DNA of 64,000 bases from Nemopilema nomurai (Eukaryota; Cnidaria; Scyphozoa; Rhizostomeae; Rhizostomatidae): assembly GCA_003864495.1 (NCBI GenBank), contig ML133395.1:2335171-2399170 (forward strand). The letters run 5' to 3'. A program made the position numbers and the translations under genes. The notes beneath the pieces were generated by a model, which was not told where the DNA came from, made no database searches, and worked only from the letters and a program-made list of their open reading frames with translations. This document shows positions 1-12,900 of the stretch, one piece after another (the first letter of the stretch is position 1; the number at the start of each line of letters is the position of its first letter).

Positions 1-604
1 ATTTATACCACAGTAGCAGGAATGTTTTTCATTATAGTCTGTCTGATGAGTGCGCAAGCACGAAACTCGGAGTAACATAGAACATGTCTCATTCATTTAT
101 ATATATATATATTTGAAATAAATAAACAAAATAATATATGTGCATTTGAAATAAATATGAAATAAAAATTTCAAAATAATATAAACATATATTTTAGATA
201 AATATGCAAAATAATATATCATAATAGAAAATAGTATATATATTTATATCTACGTCGCCATTCTATGTATATATGTATATGAAATAAATATATAAAACTC
301 GGGTCAACGTCGATAAACATATAAATATTTATTTTATATGAACGCTTTGCGGGACAAAACTTCACAATAGCTTGGAAAAGCGTAACCAGTTCTCGCATAC
401 TCAAAGTACTTTTTCGTCCGACACTCCTCAGAGCTTTTGGTTATTTTTCGAAGCTTGCATACTCTTAGGAGAGTCGAACGAAGAAGTACTTTGAGTATGC
501 GAAAACTGGTTACGCTTTTCCTAGCAATTTTGATATTCTTTATATAAAAATACTTTACCCGGGTAAGTTTCTCATCAGGCTAGAATGACAGAATAATGGT
601 ATCT
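1..604. other. AT-rich flank downstream of MARF1-like gene
   Basis: Very AT-rich with TATATA and AAATAAAT runs, including AATAAA on the minus strand near 327-332 that could serve MARF1. Holds the short inverted-repeat element at 374-522. No coding exon recognised. Confidence 0.5.
374..522. mobile_element. Short inverted-repeat element (MITE-like), copy 1
   Basis: About 150 bp with arms of about 55 bp: the left arm opens GGAAAAGCGTAACCAGT and continues TCGCATACTCAAAGTACTT; the right arm is its reverse complement with a few mismatches. A related half copy lies at 7939-8013. Confidence 0.7.
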
Positions 605-913
605 TTATAGAACCAAAACACAATTCCCACCTTGCGACTTTGCCACGCTTTGTTCTCGACAAATGACCATTTCTCCCTTTGGGCTATTTGAAGGTAACAG
701 AAAAAAGAACTCCGGAAAAGCAAGCAGCAGAGAAGTGAGGCTCGAAAATCCATGTTTTTGTGGGGAGAAGTGTCCATGCTTTGCTCTGTAGGTATCCAGA
801 AACGCGCATTTGAGTACAGCCCGATTTTCGTTATCCAGCATAAGTTTTGCTTTGATAAGGAATCTGCCAATACTACCCACGTTGACAAGTTTTTCGTTCC
901 CAGTAACATTGAG
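605..913 (-). CDS. MARF1: MARF1-like last visible exon: LOTUS domain
   Basis: Encodes LNVTGNEKLVNVGSIGRFLI, then FLDTYRAKHGHFSPQKHGFS and SLTSLLLAFPEFFFLLPSNS. Reads to TAA at 607-605. A donor CAAG^GTGGGA at 631/630 could splice on, so the true 3' end may lie beyond the window edge. Confidence 0.75.
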   Translation of the reverse strand, partial: LNVTGNEKLVNVGSIGRFLIKAKLMLDNENRAVLKCAFLDTYRAKHGHFSPQKHGFSSLTSLLLAFPEFFFLLPSNSPKGEMVICREQSVAKSQGGNCVLVL

Positions 914-3900
914 CTGAAATTGTATGAAGATGATTCGTTACATTACGAATTGAAAATATTCGCTTCGTTACTGAATACTCCTGATAATGTGGTGGGTGAA
1001 CGCATCGAGACGTTACACGATGGTTTGCCAAAAAAGACTGACCTGACAAGGAAATGCCTCGTCATAGGAATGAGGACAGGAAAACTCCTGAAGTCACAAA
1101 AATGTCTTAAGTACATCTGAAAAGCGATGTTCTGCAACTTTTGGTGCAAGGCTACGATTGTTTTTAAAATCTCAATTACTAGTATCCAATAATTAAAATT
1201 AATTAATTACACATCAAAACGCAATTCAATATACTGTAGCTCCAGCACAGAACCAACAAAACCAAGACACGTATTCCACATTGCAGTATCAAATAACCCA
1301 GAACAATCACTGAAAACCAAACCGAACCGATCTTCTGATATAACGGTGGCTGAACATTGTACTTTCACGCTAGTTCTTTGTTTTTAGAGAAGAGAGGGGG
1401 GGGGGGCGTTGAAAACTTTAAAAGATCACGTGATCTTAAAGACATTACCTCAATGATCATAGTCTTCGAGCAGGCTTCCAGTAATGCCTTCAAAGAAGTC
1501 AATCCAAAGTCTTGTAGTTTGAACTGTATTCCAAACTTCTTGTGGTACAGTCCACATAGATTCGGAAACCGAATTGAAAACTTTTCTTTCAGTAAAAGCA
1601 ACACTTCACAGGAAAAAAGTCGTACGGCAAAAGGGCTTGCGAGGACAACTTCGTCATCTTTCTTCTGCAACAGAAAATCAACTAATAAAAACTCGCAGAA
1701 GTTGTGGCACCGAGTGCCAAATTTTGACTGTAATCGATTTTCCAGGCAATTTCGCACCTGCAAAATCGATCACGAAGATCAACAAACAGCATACTGCAAA
1801 GTAAGTAGCATTAAACTTGTATTGAAATCAAGATTACACTAGAAGAATATGCTTGATGCTGGGAAGTACGCAACAGCTGGAAACACCAGACAACCTTCAT
1901 CATCGACATTTGGAGTTCGCTTACCTATTAGGGAAAAATCCTATTTTATGCAGACAAAAAGCTTCTGTCTTGTTCTATTCTATGTGACCTTGTGTACAAA
2001 AAGTCCATAGAACAGAAATAACTATCAGTGAAATGCCCCTAGAATGTAATTCTAATCAAACGGAACTCATTCCAGTTAGGCATATACACAGACCAATAAA
2101 GGAACTGGAATTGACTCATAAAATTTACAAATCGCTTTAATGAACTTACGATTACATCTCCCAAAGCAACAGCAACATCCAGCACCCGTTTAGAATCATC
2201 AATTTGCAAGCCATTCATGACAAGAAGAGCATGGAGGCGATCCTCAGGACATGAGAAGTTCGGTAGTCGATATAGTGTTTTGCATAAGACCATCACATTG
2301 TCGTCAAAAGCAAGTTCTGCAAGGACAGATTCATCAACATAGAAGAGAACACGCGGAACCTGACACAATTTGTAGAGAAATTGATTCCGCAATCATTAAG
2401 AATATTTCATACATGAAAGGATAGATTGACGAATAATTAACAATTTAATAAAATGTCACAATACACCTGCTTCTGTGTCAAGATGCGGCTGATTTCAAGG
2501 TAAAAAAAGAAATTTAACAAAAATCCATTCTTGTAGTCGTTACAAAAAGCGACTGAGCACCCAAAGAAATCAAAACAAATTTTTGCCATAAAAATACTTA
2601 GTGTCCAGTCCAACATGCTCCATCTATAACATAACAAAATTCCAGAAACTCCAGAAAAAGCAAGTACAACAACATCAGCATTTTCATAGATCAATTAAAT
2701 ACCTTACTTCATTTTCAAATTACAATATACACGAATGTCACAAAAATAATTACAGATACACCAAGGCTTAAGGAGACAAATGAAACTAAAACAGTATTTG
2801 ATTAAATTCATTCAACTAATTCACTGGTAAGAACCTCAGCCAAACGACACGAGCGGCCTACCTCTGTAAATGGAAGATAACATCAAACATGTACTTTGTC
2901 CTCGCCCTAGCACCTACGGCGAAAAACATAACAGATAGCCCTTTGTTCAAGCCGACAAAGACCATCAATTTAATTATGTGCCTTGCAACGGTACAATGAA
3001 ACGACGCACCAAAAATACAAAGACCCACTGAAACAGCGACTCTTCATGTTCTTCAAGCTTGGCTGCATTTGTGACATTAAATCTATCAGTACTTTGAATA
3101 TCGTTTTCATGATGTAGCATCTTATTTGAAAATACATAAAACTTTTTGCTAACAATCACTTTACTAGCTCTCAAAACTTTTGCAAAGTTGCGAAGTCGAT
3201 CCAGAGAGTAAGACTGCGCAACAAATTTCCGGAGCTGATCTCCGGTAAACAATCGCAATAAATCAGTCAAAGTTATTTGCACAACCAAGAAACAAAGGAT
3301 AATGAAATTTTCCTGCTTACCATGACTTTGCCACTGGAAACAGACGCGAGCGATGTGACGTCATTTTTGAGAATCTCAGGTAGCAGTTCAGATACAAGCA
3401 TGAGCTTTTTTTCAGACAAAAGTTTCACAACCGGGTCATCAGTTGCCACATCTCTCACAGAAATCCAGTCAGATAGGCAGATGAAAAGCTTATCCTCAAA
3501 GGGTTTGACCTAAAAATGTACAAAAATGCAAGCAATTGCCTAACTTGCAAAAACGCTGTTGTGTTTAAGTAGATACAGCAAATGTTTTATGTGAAATTAG
3601 TTCGAGACAATAAAATTGATTCACAATCCTTGAAATGCAATGGCAACTTTTCACAAACTTGTAGCCCGAAGGTGACTGAAACTTACTTTAATTTGACGCT
3701 ACTCAATTTCATTCAATTGCACATTGCCCAGCTTACATGTTTTTAGAAAAACATCGCAAAAAAGTAAACTAAGAAAGTTACTAAATTACATTGATCTGCA
3801 TCAGCTCAAAAGAAATCTTACCACTATTTCAGGTTCCAATTCTTTAAACAGCATAGTTGAATTGGAAAATCCCAAGGAATCAAGCTTTAGACTGCACCCA

Positions 3901-6900
3901 TAAAGCTCGTCATACTCTTCTTCCAATCTCTCCATTTCAAGTATGCCATTTTCTTTCCGTTCCAACAGGGACATCAAACCTTGTTTAAACTGCCCGAATT
4001 CTGCTTTGACAGAGTATAACATGAAGTCATTTGCTAAGCGTCAAAATAAAGCCCAATCGGCTTGCTTTCAGTGAACCGTAGAGTGTTCACAATATGGGCC
4101 ATACTTCGGATCATACGAGCAACGAGGGCATACTAAAAAAGGTGATTAAGGACATTTACAATGGCGACAAAATGATGAACACTACAGAGCGTGAAAGCAG
4201 AAAACAAAAAACCTTGCCTTTGTTGGGAACCACGACTGGCACACTGCTCTCAGAACTGATAACCTACAACGAAAGAAGTCAATACTGCGAAGCGGTTTGA
4301 ATCGATTTGACAAAAGAATTCAAGTTCTTTAAAAATAAATCTATCAACAGACATTTCGCCATTACTAAGTGTTTGCATAGAACAGTTCACCTTGACATCC
4401 TTTGTCCAAGACGACAGCAGCTTCTTAAGACTTTTTACGCTATGGCTCCGAGGCAACTGCATACCATTAAACTTGTAGAACTCCATTGGCAGTTTCTCCA
4501 AAGATATTCCACTGCCAGCGTTGTAATTGGAGACAAGCTTGAGCAGATCAGCACCTATCAACTTCCTTCTGTAACTTGCATCCAGCATGATCATTACCTC
4601 CCCGTCTTTCTGACTAATCTAAATGTGGAGATGACAGGTCATTCAGGAAATGTGAAGTGCCGACCCAAAAAAGAGGGTGATGGCGATCAAGTCTATAAAA
4701 TCATTAGGTAAATACTAAATTTGGTGCAGCCTTAAATTCCAGTTCATACATAATCCCAGTTTAGGAATAACACTGGTAGTTGCGTTCCTTACTGTTTGCT
4801 TCCGGCATTGCACAGTTCCTCAATCGAAATTCCTATCTCAAGGACTCAATCGAAAGTTGGTTTCTATATTGATGAAGTTTCTATATTGGTCTTTACATTA
4901 GTGAATACATCTCATACTATGTTACGAATTGTAGAAAAAGGTTTTGATCCACCAATCTTGTGGAAGAAATCAATGGCAAGGTTGTTATTTCCTAATGAGC
5001 GTCCACGATTATTGTAGAGATGAAGAGCTGATTGTCCCCTTTGAAGCAGGCCAACAACCCTCCATAATTCAAACGTTTAATAAGAAGCTCTAAAAAAATT
5101 GTTCATTAAGGTCTGGTCCTTTTTGACAGGATCCTCTTTCCTTTCATGAAAAACAAAAGCATAAGCAAATGAAACAATCTCTTCTTTATAGAGATCTTGT
5201 AGAAATGACACTTATGAAAACGAGATGCCTATGAATCAGAATGATAGGTACTTCAAGAAACACATGGGTTCAAAGAGGCAAGGAAGCAGCCTTACGAACC
5301 CTCAGAGAGCCGTTTGGAGCTGCCTTCAAGAGTTTCCACTCGTCGAGCCCTTGTGATGCGAGGATGCAGGGAAAGCCGAAATAGCTTTGGTGAATCTGGA
5401 AGAGCTGGTTAATTGGGGTTTCACAATTGGGAAGGCACGTAAGCAACTGAATAACATCTTTGACAACAGTCTTCATTCTCTTTTGCGGTTCTAGGAAGGA
5501 AAGGTGCGCTTAGTTAATAACTGCGTACTTGATGTAAACTTCTAAAACTTTGCCAGCATGCGCAGATGTTGCACCTTGTAATAGGTGCTGTTCGTGCAAT
5601 GTTCCTGCAAGAAGGACAATTTCAGTTGAAAGGAGCTTAAGGCATTCACGCTATGCAGTTCAAGCTTTGTGACTTGTGTTATGTAGTCCGCTATCACTCT
5701 TTGCATTCAAAACGGTGATCATGAATTGTCAGTCAAATTGAACATCCACGTGTCTAAACCAAAGCTACTCTTACAAGGGACAATGCTTCACGATAAATTA
5801 TATTATATATTATACTCTGACTCATTTTTTTACGAGGAAGGATTCAGCAACTTTCTTTAAAATGTTTTACAAAAAGCCATCTGCTTATATCGCATGTGGC
5901 ACTGTGTTATCTAATGTTAGCTTAAAAGGCCAATAAAAATGAACTCTAATATGAAAATGACATAAATGAAATTCTCTTCTCGTTATAACTTTCCAATACT
6001 CTCCCACAATAATAACTAGCCAACTTCCATTAGAACAAAGATTTCCCATCAACCCTGTAATAAAGACCCACTATAAAGGAAGTCATTAAAAATTAACAAA
6101 AGATAACGAATAAATTCGACGAAATATATAACCTACTTTTATCATAATTTTTCAACAGGAAAAGTCCGGAAGCTGTTTTCTCAACATTAGGGCACGACTC
6201 AACCAGTGTTCCAAGCGAGCAACCATTTTTGTTAAATGCCAGTTGTTTTTCGAAGTAGCTCCAGTACAATCCAGGTAGGCTGTAGGGCGATACACAAGTA
6301 CTTAACAGAGTTGACAGAAGGGCTTTTTAGCCAGCTGCTTACAGAGAACGAAATCAGAAACAATGCCTGCCAGAAGAATTGGAGCACTAAGGATAGGTCT
6401 TCGATCACGGACATACATTGTTCTCTCCAATGCAAAAATGTAATCTGGTTACAACTGGTAAGCAAGAAGTTTTAGAATGCAGCAGTAAGAGGCTATAAAA
6501 ATAAGTGAAAAAGGCATTGAGAAGAGAAAACATTGAGGCGTTCCAAGTACTTCTATCGAGAAGTGTACGCACTAAAGGGCGAGAAAAACCATTGCAAAGC
6601 TGGCTCTAAATTCATCTCTTCAAATTACAAAATCCTTAAGGACTTTGCCAACTCTAACATCAAGAATATTAGCAAATAAGTGCAAATTTTAGCCCAAAAA
6701 GCGTAACAGTTTGTATCTTTGCTTTGAAAACAGCACCTTTTCAAGCCCCGCTATCTAATCTGAGAACAGATAATTGTTGGTTAGTGCTTGCAAAAACCTT
6801 GACACAAAGGGAATTCTAGAGCAACGCCACCTCAGTAATGAAGTATGAGATGAGAATCAGCTTGGAAAATTATACGTCAAAGATACCAGCAACACTGATA

Positions 6901-9900
6901 ACATAAAAGCATATGTAAGATTGCCAAGAATACCTCGCGAATGGCACTTTCCTGTTGTGCATACGCAGGAGCTCAACAAGCTCCTGCTGAAACTGTTCTT
7001 TATCATGTTCTATTTTCAAGCCTTCGACAAACTTCAATTGACAAACGAACTTCCTTCCAGGCTTTCCATCTACATAAACCACATCCTTGAGTGTGCACAA
7101 CTCGCGTACATCACATCTTTCTTTATACTTTTCCATATAAAACTTTTCGAAACTGCAATTCAAACGAAAGAACAAATGAATATAAACAAATAAACAAAGA
7201 CCTAAAAGCCAAGAAAACTTCTAGCAATTTGAAAATTGATGTAGGTATACAGAACGAATTTAAGCTTCAAAAAGAACAGACTTGTGAGAGGTAGTGACTT
7301 TCGATATTCGACTTTCGTCTTTTTCCACGTTACTACTTAGGAACAAAGATTAGATTTCTGCTTTCATTCTAGTACTCCTTTATTTTATTCTTTTACTTCC
7401 TTTTTGTTCTTGTAGAAAAGAAAGCATCCCTTTTTCTAGCTCCTCTTTTCAATACGCCATCCATTGATTCCTACCTTTTTCAATTGCAAGTGTTCATATT
7501 CTACTAGTTCTACATTTTTTGTCCCTCGCGATTGTAATCATATAGCTCTATTTCATTATTGGGCTGCTTAAAACATCATTATTGATGATCAAGACATCGA
7601 GAAGTTAAATAAGCTTTGTTGCGCATTACGCGTTGTAGATAATATTTTTCTCTATATGATAAAATGCACCCTTATGAAGCATATAGTTCCCAGTTTCTGC
7701 TACCCTTACTTTCTTCTTTTACAATTCACAAATTTGTCACTTCATTTCAATTATAAACTTGTTCCCAGAACGTTCATCAAAGCAGCGTTTGCTCTACATT
7801 TCAAATGCTGTCACTTCACATCTTAATTCTAGAAGAGCATTGAATTTTTGATTGGTCATTTACAGCCAATCATACGCTCTTCTTACCACCCTTTCTTCTT
7901 ACAAGTATTTTCGACCCGTAACTGGATATTTACTTTGTAAGCTTTTGGTCATTTTCCGATGCTTGCATACTCTGAGAAGTGTCGGACGAAAAAGTATTTT
8001 AAGTATACAAGAACTCCTTCTGCTATTTCTTGCTATTATGCACCACGAAATATTTGTTTACAAAATCAAATGTCATGAAATACAAATAAATAAATACATA
8101 AGTATAGAGCCTGACACCGTGGCACTTTAGTACCTATGCCATTTATAGACATATTCAATTTGAAGACACTTACAATCGAATTTGGTTTAAACAGACCACA
8201 AAAATGAAGTTACTTTTAGCAGTTTTCTCGAAAACTCACTAACTTGGGCAAAGACAGCCAATATGGAAATTTCTTGAGCAAATTCAAGGCTTCACTTCTA
8301 AAGTCACCAGAACTCAGAAACTTTGTGTCAATTTTTGAGCCACCAACAAGCTCACCTTTGAGCTTACATTTTCCCCTAGAAAGGAGTAAACACAGAATCT
8401 TGATCATAGACAAAGAGGCTAACTTTCACTTGGAAAGTGTTGAACAAAAGTCTAAGCTAAGTAAGACCATATTGAACTGTGAAAAGAAAGAAGCAGCGAA
8501 GGAAAAGTAGCATACAAAAAAGGTTATGAAACAATAGTTACATAACAAATGGAGAACACAAAATATTTTTAGTGGCAGGAAAAGCAAGTGGAAAACATTA
8601 TTATCTTATAAAAATTCTACTTACTTGTAGCCATCGTTGGGGCTTTTAAAAGAGAGAACTGCAAAGGTCCCATGAGCATCCTTGGCAACATCTATTACTT
8701 TTCCCCCACAATTGTCTGCAAGAATGTTCAGACTTTTTGCAACAACTTTGGGATGTATGTCTAGAGGAAGGCCTGTTACTTTGATCTTGGTATTGTTGAG
8801 CTGAGGTGTCACTGGGGGTGCCTAAATGGGATATTAGCAAATGTAGATAAAAAACTATATTGTAGCTTTATAAAACTCACAGCAAAAACTTCATTTAATA
8901 TCAATTCCAATGCTGTTGAATTTTCAAGTTTGATTTACTTTGCTACTGAAAGGAGGCAAAGTAACTCAAAGGTAAACCCACAGCTGTATAGAAAGAAAAT
9001 AAAAAATCTTAGGTTTTTTAATATTACCTTAAAACGTTTGGCATTAATTTCATTAATTCAATATATATGTGTATAATACTGTATATATTAGACTTTTGTT
9101 AAATTTACCCTACTGAAAATTTTGCCTAAAAATGTAGAATAAGTTTCAACAAAATTTGTCATTTCAAGAAAGAAAATCATTGAATACCTACAACAATTTT
9201 ACTTAAAAAGCTTTAAAAAGCTCCTTTACAAATATATAATTATTTCATTTTGCACTCTTGGTGTGCTGTTGGTAAGTGAATACTAAACAATAGATATGCC
9301 ATCCAGAAAATCACTCAATCTGTGTCTTACGTCAATTTGCAGAGAAATGATGCACTTCTGAACAGAAGAAATGATGCACTTCTGCAATGGCCTGCATTAG
9401 AACACAGGTGTCACTGACTGGCCAAAAGAGCATAGAAAATGGCTGTTATAACCATTAGCCTTCTTCGATAACTTTTCACAGCTGCCTCTTAAAATGCTTT
9501 GAAGCCTTCTAATAGTTTTATGCTTTATACTGGGCTATCACTTCAAATGGCCAGATATAAACGTAAAAGTCTGAGTTACCTTTACATCAGCAAGAAACTC
9601 TGGAAACAAATAAGCATGCTGTGCAAACTGCTTAAGTTGCTCTGTTGCTTGAGTATTGTGTAGTAAGATTGTGTTGAAATTCAATTCGAATCTCAGTTTG
9701 TACAAAACTGGTGCAAAATTCGCATCACCAGAAATAAGAACAACAGTAGCTGGGGGTTTAACAGAATGACCAAACTTTAATATAAAATTTTTGAGCTTCT
9801 CATCAGCACTATTTTTTGCTGTTGCTGCAACATGCAAGACATTCACCTGGGAAAAAGAAAACAAAGATTATTGCTTCATTAGACTTGAAAAAGATTGATA

Positions 9901-12900
9901 AGAGACTGAGGGCAAAGTGTAAGGAAAAGTAAAAATGGCAACTGACAAAAATTACTAAAAACAAAACCAAATATATTCAATCACTTACCAAAATTCTTTA
10001 CAAACATGAAGTGCTTGCAATATGAATAACTGCATTATATTCTCTTTTCTGAAAATTATTTCAACCAGCAATTGTTAGCAGCAACAATAGAATCAAAGTA
10101 ACCACACAGTGCCCCACAAATATAAAATAACCTGGAAAAATGCTATTTCCTTTTTCAAATGGTTCTGTATAGATCAACAGAATCTGATAATTCTAGCTCT
10201 ATCCCACTTACAAAAAACTTGACATGAAAAGAGAACAAACCTCGGCTGCAACCAATTCATTAACAATTAGCTCAGGCATCTTCTTAATGTCACATACACA
10301 ATGGAACTCAAATAGTTTCTTTCCAGTTAAGAAACTATTACGTATCTTGTTGGCTGCAGCAGCTGGAGACATTTTTTTGGGCAGACTGCAATTTTCTATG
10401 TCCCAATAAATGCCAACATACTCAAGATCTGACTGCTCAATTTGCTACAGAAATAAGAAATGAACTTTATCAATTGAATCAACAGAATAAATAAAGTTGC
10501 TACTGACAAATATACAATGTTTCTGACAAAAGCATGTTCAGTCTTCGTCATATGGAAATCACCATGCGTGTGGCAAACCAGAGTTTTTCATCAGTGTTTA
10601 GTAGAAAAATGATGTTAAAAACAAGCATGGGTTTTTAAAAGACTGCTTCGATCTATGAAGACCAATTTTTTCAGAAAATTAAAAATAGGCTCAATGGATA
10701 AAATAATAAAGAACCTTGTACTGCAAAGGTTCAATGTCCAGGTCGCGCAGTTATGTTTGAAACCATGCTGGATTGACGAACTTTCTGTAAAGCGTTCAAT
10801 TAAGTTGAAAGTTGCTATGAGGCTATATTTCTTCTCTTTCTTTGGCATCCAGTTTTTATCGTTTATGTTAATACATAATAGCATCTCCATCCCCATTGCA
10901 ATAAACACACCTCCTATCTCGTAGCATCACGCGTAGTGTACTAAATGCCCTCTCTACTGTAGAATTCGAGCCACTTATGGAAATAATAATCTTTGCACAG
11001 ACAGGGCATTTTTAACATACAAGGTGGTGGGGGGATTGCCCCACAGGGCCCTACGAGTTTCCCCACCACTAAAGAGAAAAATGCTACATTTGGCCCAAGT
11101 ATACGGTCGAGCCGTTTAAGTAAACGTTTCCCCCAGTATAGGGCGCCCCAGTATACGGTCGAGCCCCAGTATAGGGATTGTCAATCAAAATTACGTTCTG
11201 AAGTGCCGCCAAAGCCGTTTCGATGCGTTGTTGTCGCGATGATAGATAGAAGTTATTTCAAGACACAGCGGCTTCTCGGCCAGACATTCAGCCATACATT
11301 CAGCAAGCGGCCATGTTGTAACAGCCGTACACGAAAGACATTCGTGTAGCTCACCGCTAGCAATAACAAAATATAGCCAGTTTCATTTCTCCAATTTCTT
11401 TACATCAAAACAAAATGATTCAAAAAAATTCAAACCAGTCTCGACCAATGTAATGAAAACGAACACGGTAACTAAAATGTTGCGTTGTTTATGACGAGCC
11501 TTGATTGGTGACTTTTTAAAAAATCTTTTTTTTGCAATTCAAGTATCTAGGCCGAGATGGCCCTTAACTACTAACAGTACTACAGCGAATTACAATTTTA
11601 GCTATTAAGCTAAAAAGTTGTTAGCTGTTAATCTAAAAGTTAGAAATAGAAGTTAGAAGTTGCAATCACCCCCGGGTCAGACATGGAGGATTCTCAGAGT
11701 AACGCGGACCTGTGTACATTTTTGCATAATGTTTGCCTTTTGTATGATCGATTATACCTTTAAATTTCATACAAAATATCAGTTTAGCTGTTTATGTTTC
11801 GTTTTATTTTGTTCGTACCCAGTTTGGTGCGGCTATCGAGCCGAGTAACGTGGGAGCCTTTAGCAAGAATATAGGGCTCGCTCGTTCAGACGACAACTAC
11901 GGGGGTCAAATTCTTTCTAGGACCAAGTTTTGTAAAAATCTTGACTGAAGCTGTTTCGTCTGCCAATAGAAATCGGTGCACTTGGGTTTAAATTTTCTTG
12001 TTTTATTGTTTTGTGGGGTTCCTAGTGTTTAATGTTGTCTTGCGTATATGACGAGACGAGTTGCAGTAGAAGTTAATTTGAAAAGTTGGAATAAATTCTT
12101 ACTGGCTTCACTAAATAATGGGTCGATTGAAGAAAAGCTACCAATGTTTAGGAATACAAAATTACCGTCCGTTTTTGCAGAAAATATGAATTTAGTAATG
12201 AAAGAGGATATTACTCTAATGGAAGTTCTAGCCTTGCACGGGGAAGGCTACGAGGAGGCTGCTGAGTCATTCCATATGAAATCATCATATTTTTACATAT
12301 TTGTAACCTACTATCTCAGAATTAACTGAATTTGATATCAACTGCTGGTATCATTGAAAAACGAAATTTCCCAAAATTTGAGATCAATATCTTAAGCCAT
12401 TGCAAAGTTATGACAAATTAAAATAATCATAAAATATGGGCGTGGCCCGCCCTAATTTTTGCACATCAAAAGACAATCCGTATTCAAAGGACATATACAA
12501 ATTGATATTGAGAAATCCAGAAACGGCATTAGAAATAGCATTATTTGAACAGTTTAACTTTATGGTTTTATTAGCAATTCATTTATATTTTGCACATCTT
12601 CATTTGTAATGTCATAAGTTCGTTCAGTCTTTGTTATTGGAGCTCCAATGCTAGATAGAATGTTCAGCTCTGAAACCCAGCAAACATCTTCTCTTTGGGG
12701 CCAGTGAAAACTTAAACATGGTCCTGGAGGGTGTAAGAAACTAATTTTGAAGTCATTCTCTTCCATACAAACTTCCTGAACCATTCCTATCCACCACTTC
12801 TTATCGTACCTACAGGCAACAAAGTCACTTGCCTTCACGGAGGTGATAGAAAGGAATTTGCCTTTTTCACTAGATATGTTAAAGGTACCTAAAAAAGTAC

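Noticed and set aside
752..1120. 122-codon plus-strand ORF
   Set aside because: Antisense shadow of the last MARF1-like LOTUS exon (913-605), whose minus-strand frame is the conserved one.
2437..2694. 85-codon minus-strand ORF between MARF1-like exons 12 and 13
   Set aside because: No acceptor/donor pair in a compatible phase and no LOTUS pattern; treated as intron.
4094..4711. Plus-strand ORFs of 68 and 134 codons
   Set aside because: Antisense to MARF1-like exon 9, which has a clear LOTUS match and splice sites.
6232..6465. 77-codon minus-strand ORF next to MARF1-like exon 7
   Set aside because: It is in the wrong frame; the real exon uses another frame with a clear LOTUS motif.
11660..11848. 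62-codon ORF in the left transposon arm (mirrored at 15567-15755)
   Set aside because: No protein-like features beyond a hydrophobic stretch; its mirror copy follows from arm duplication.
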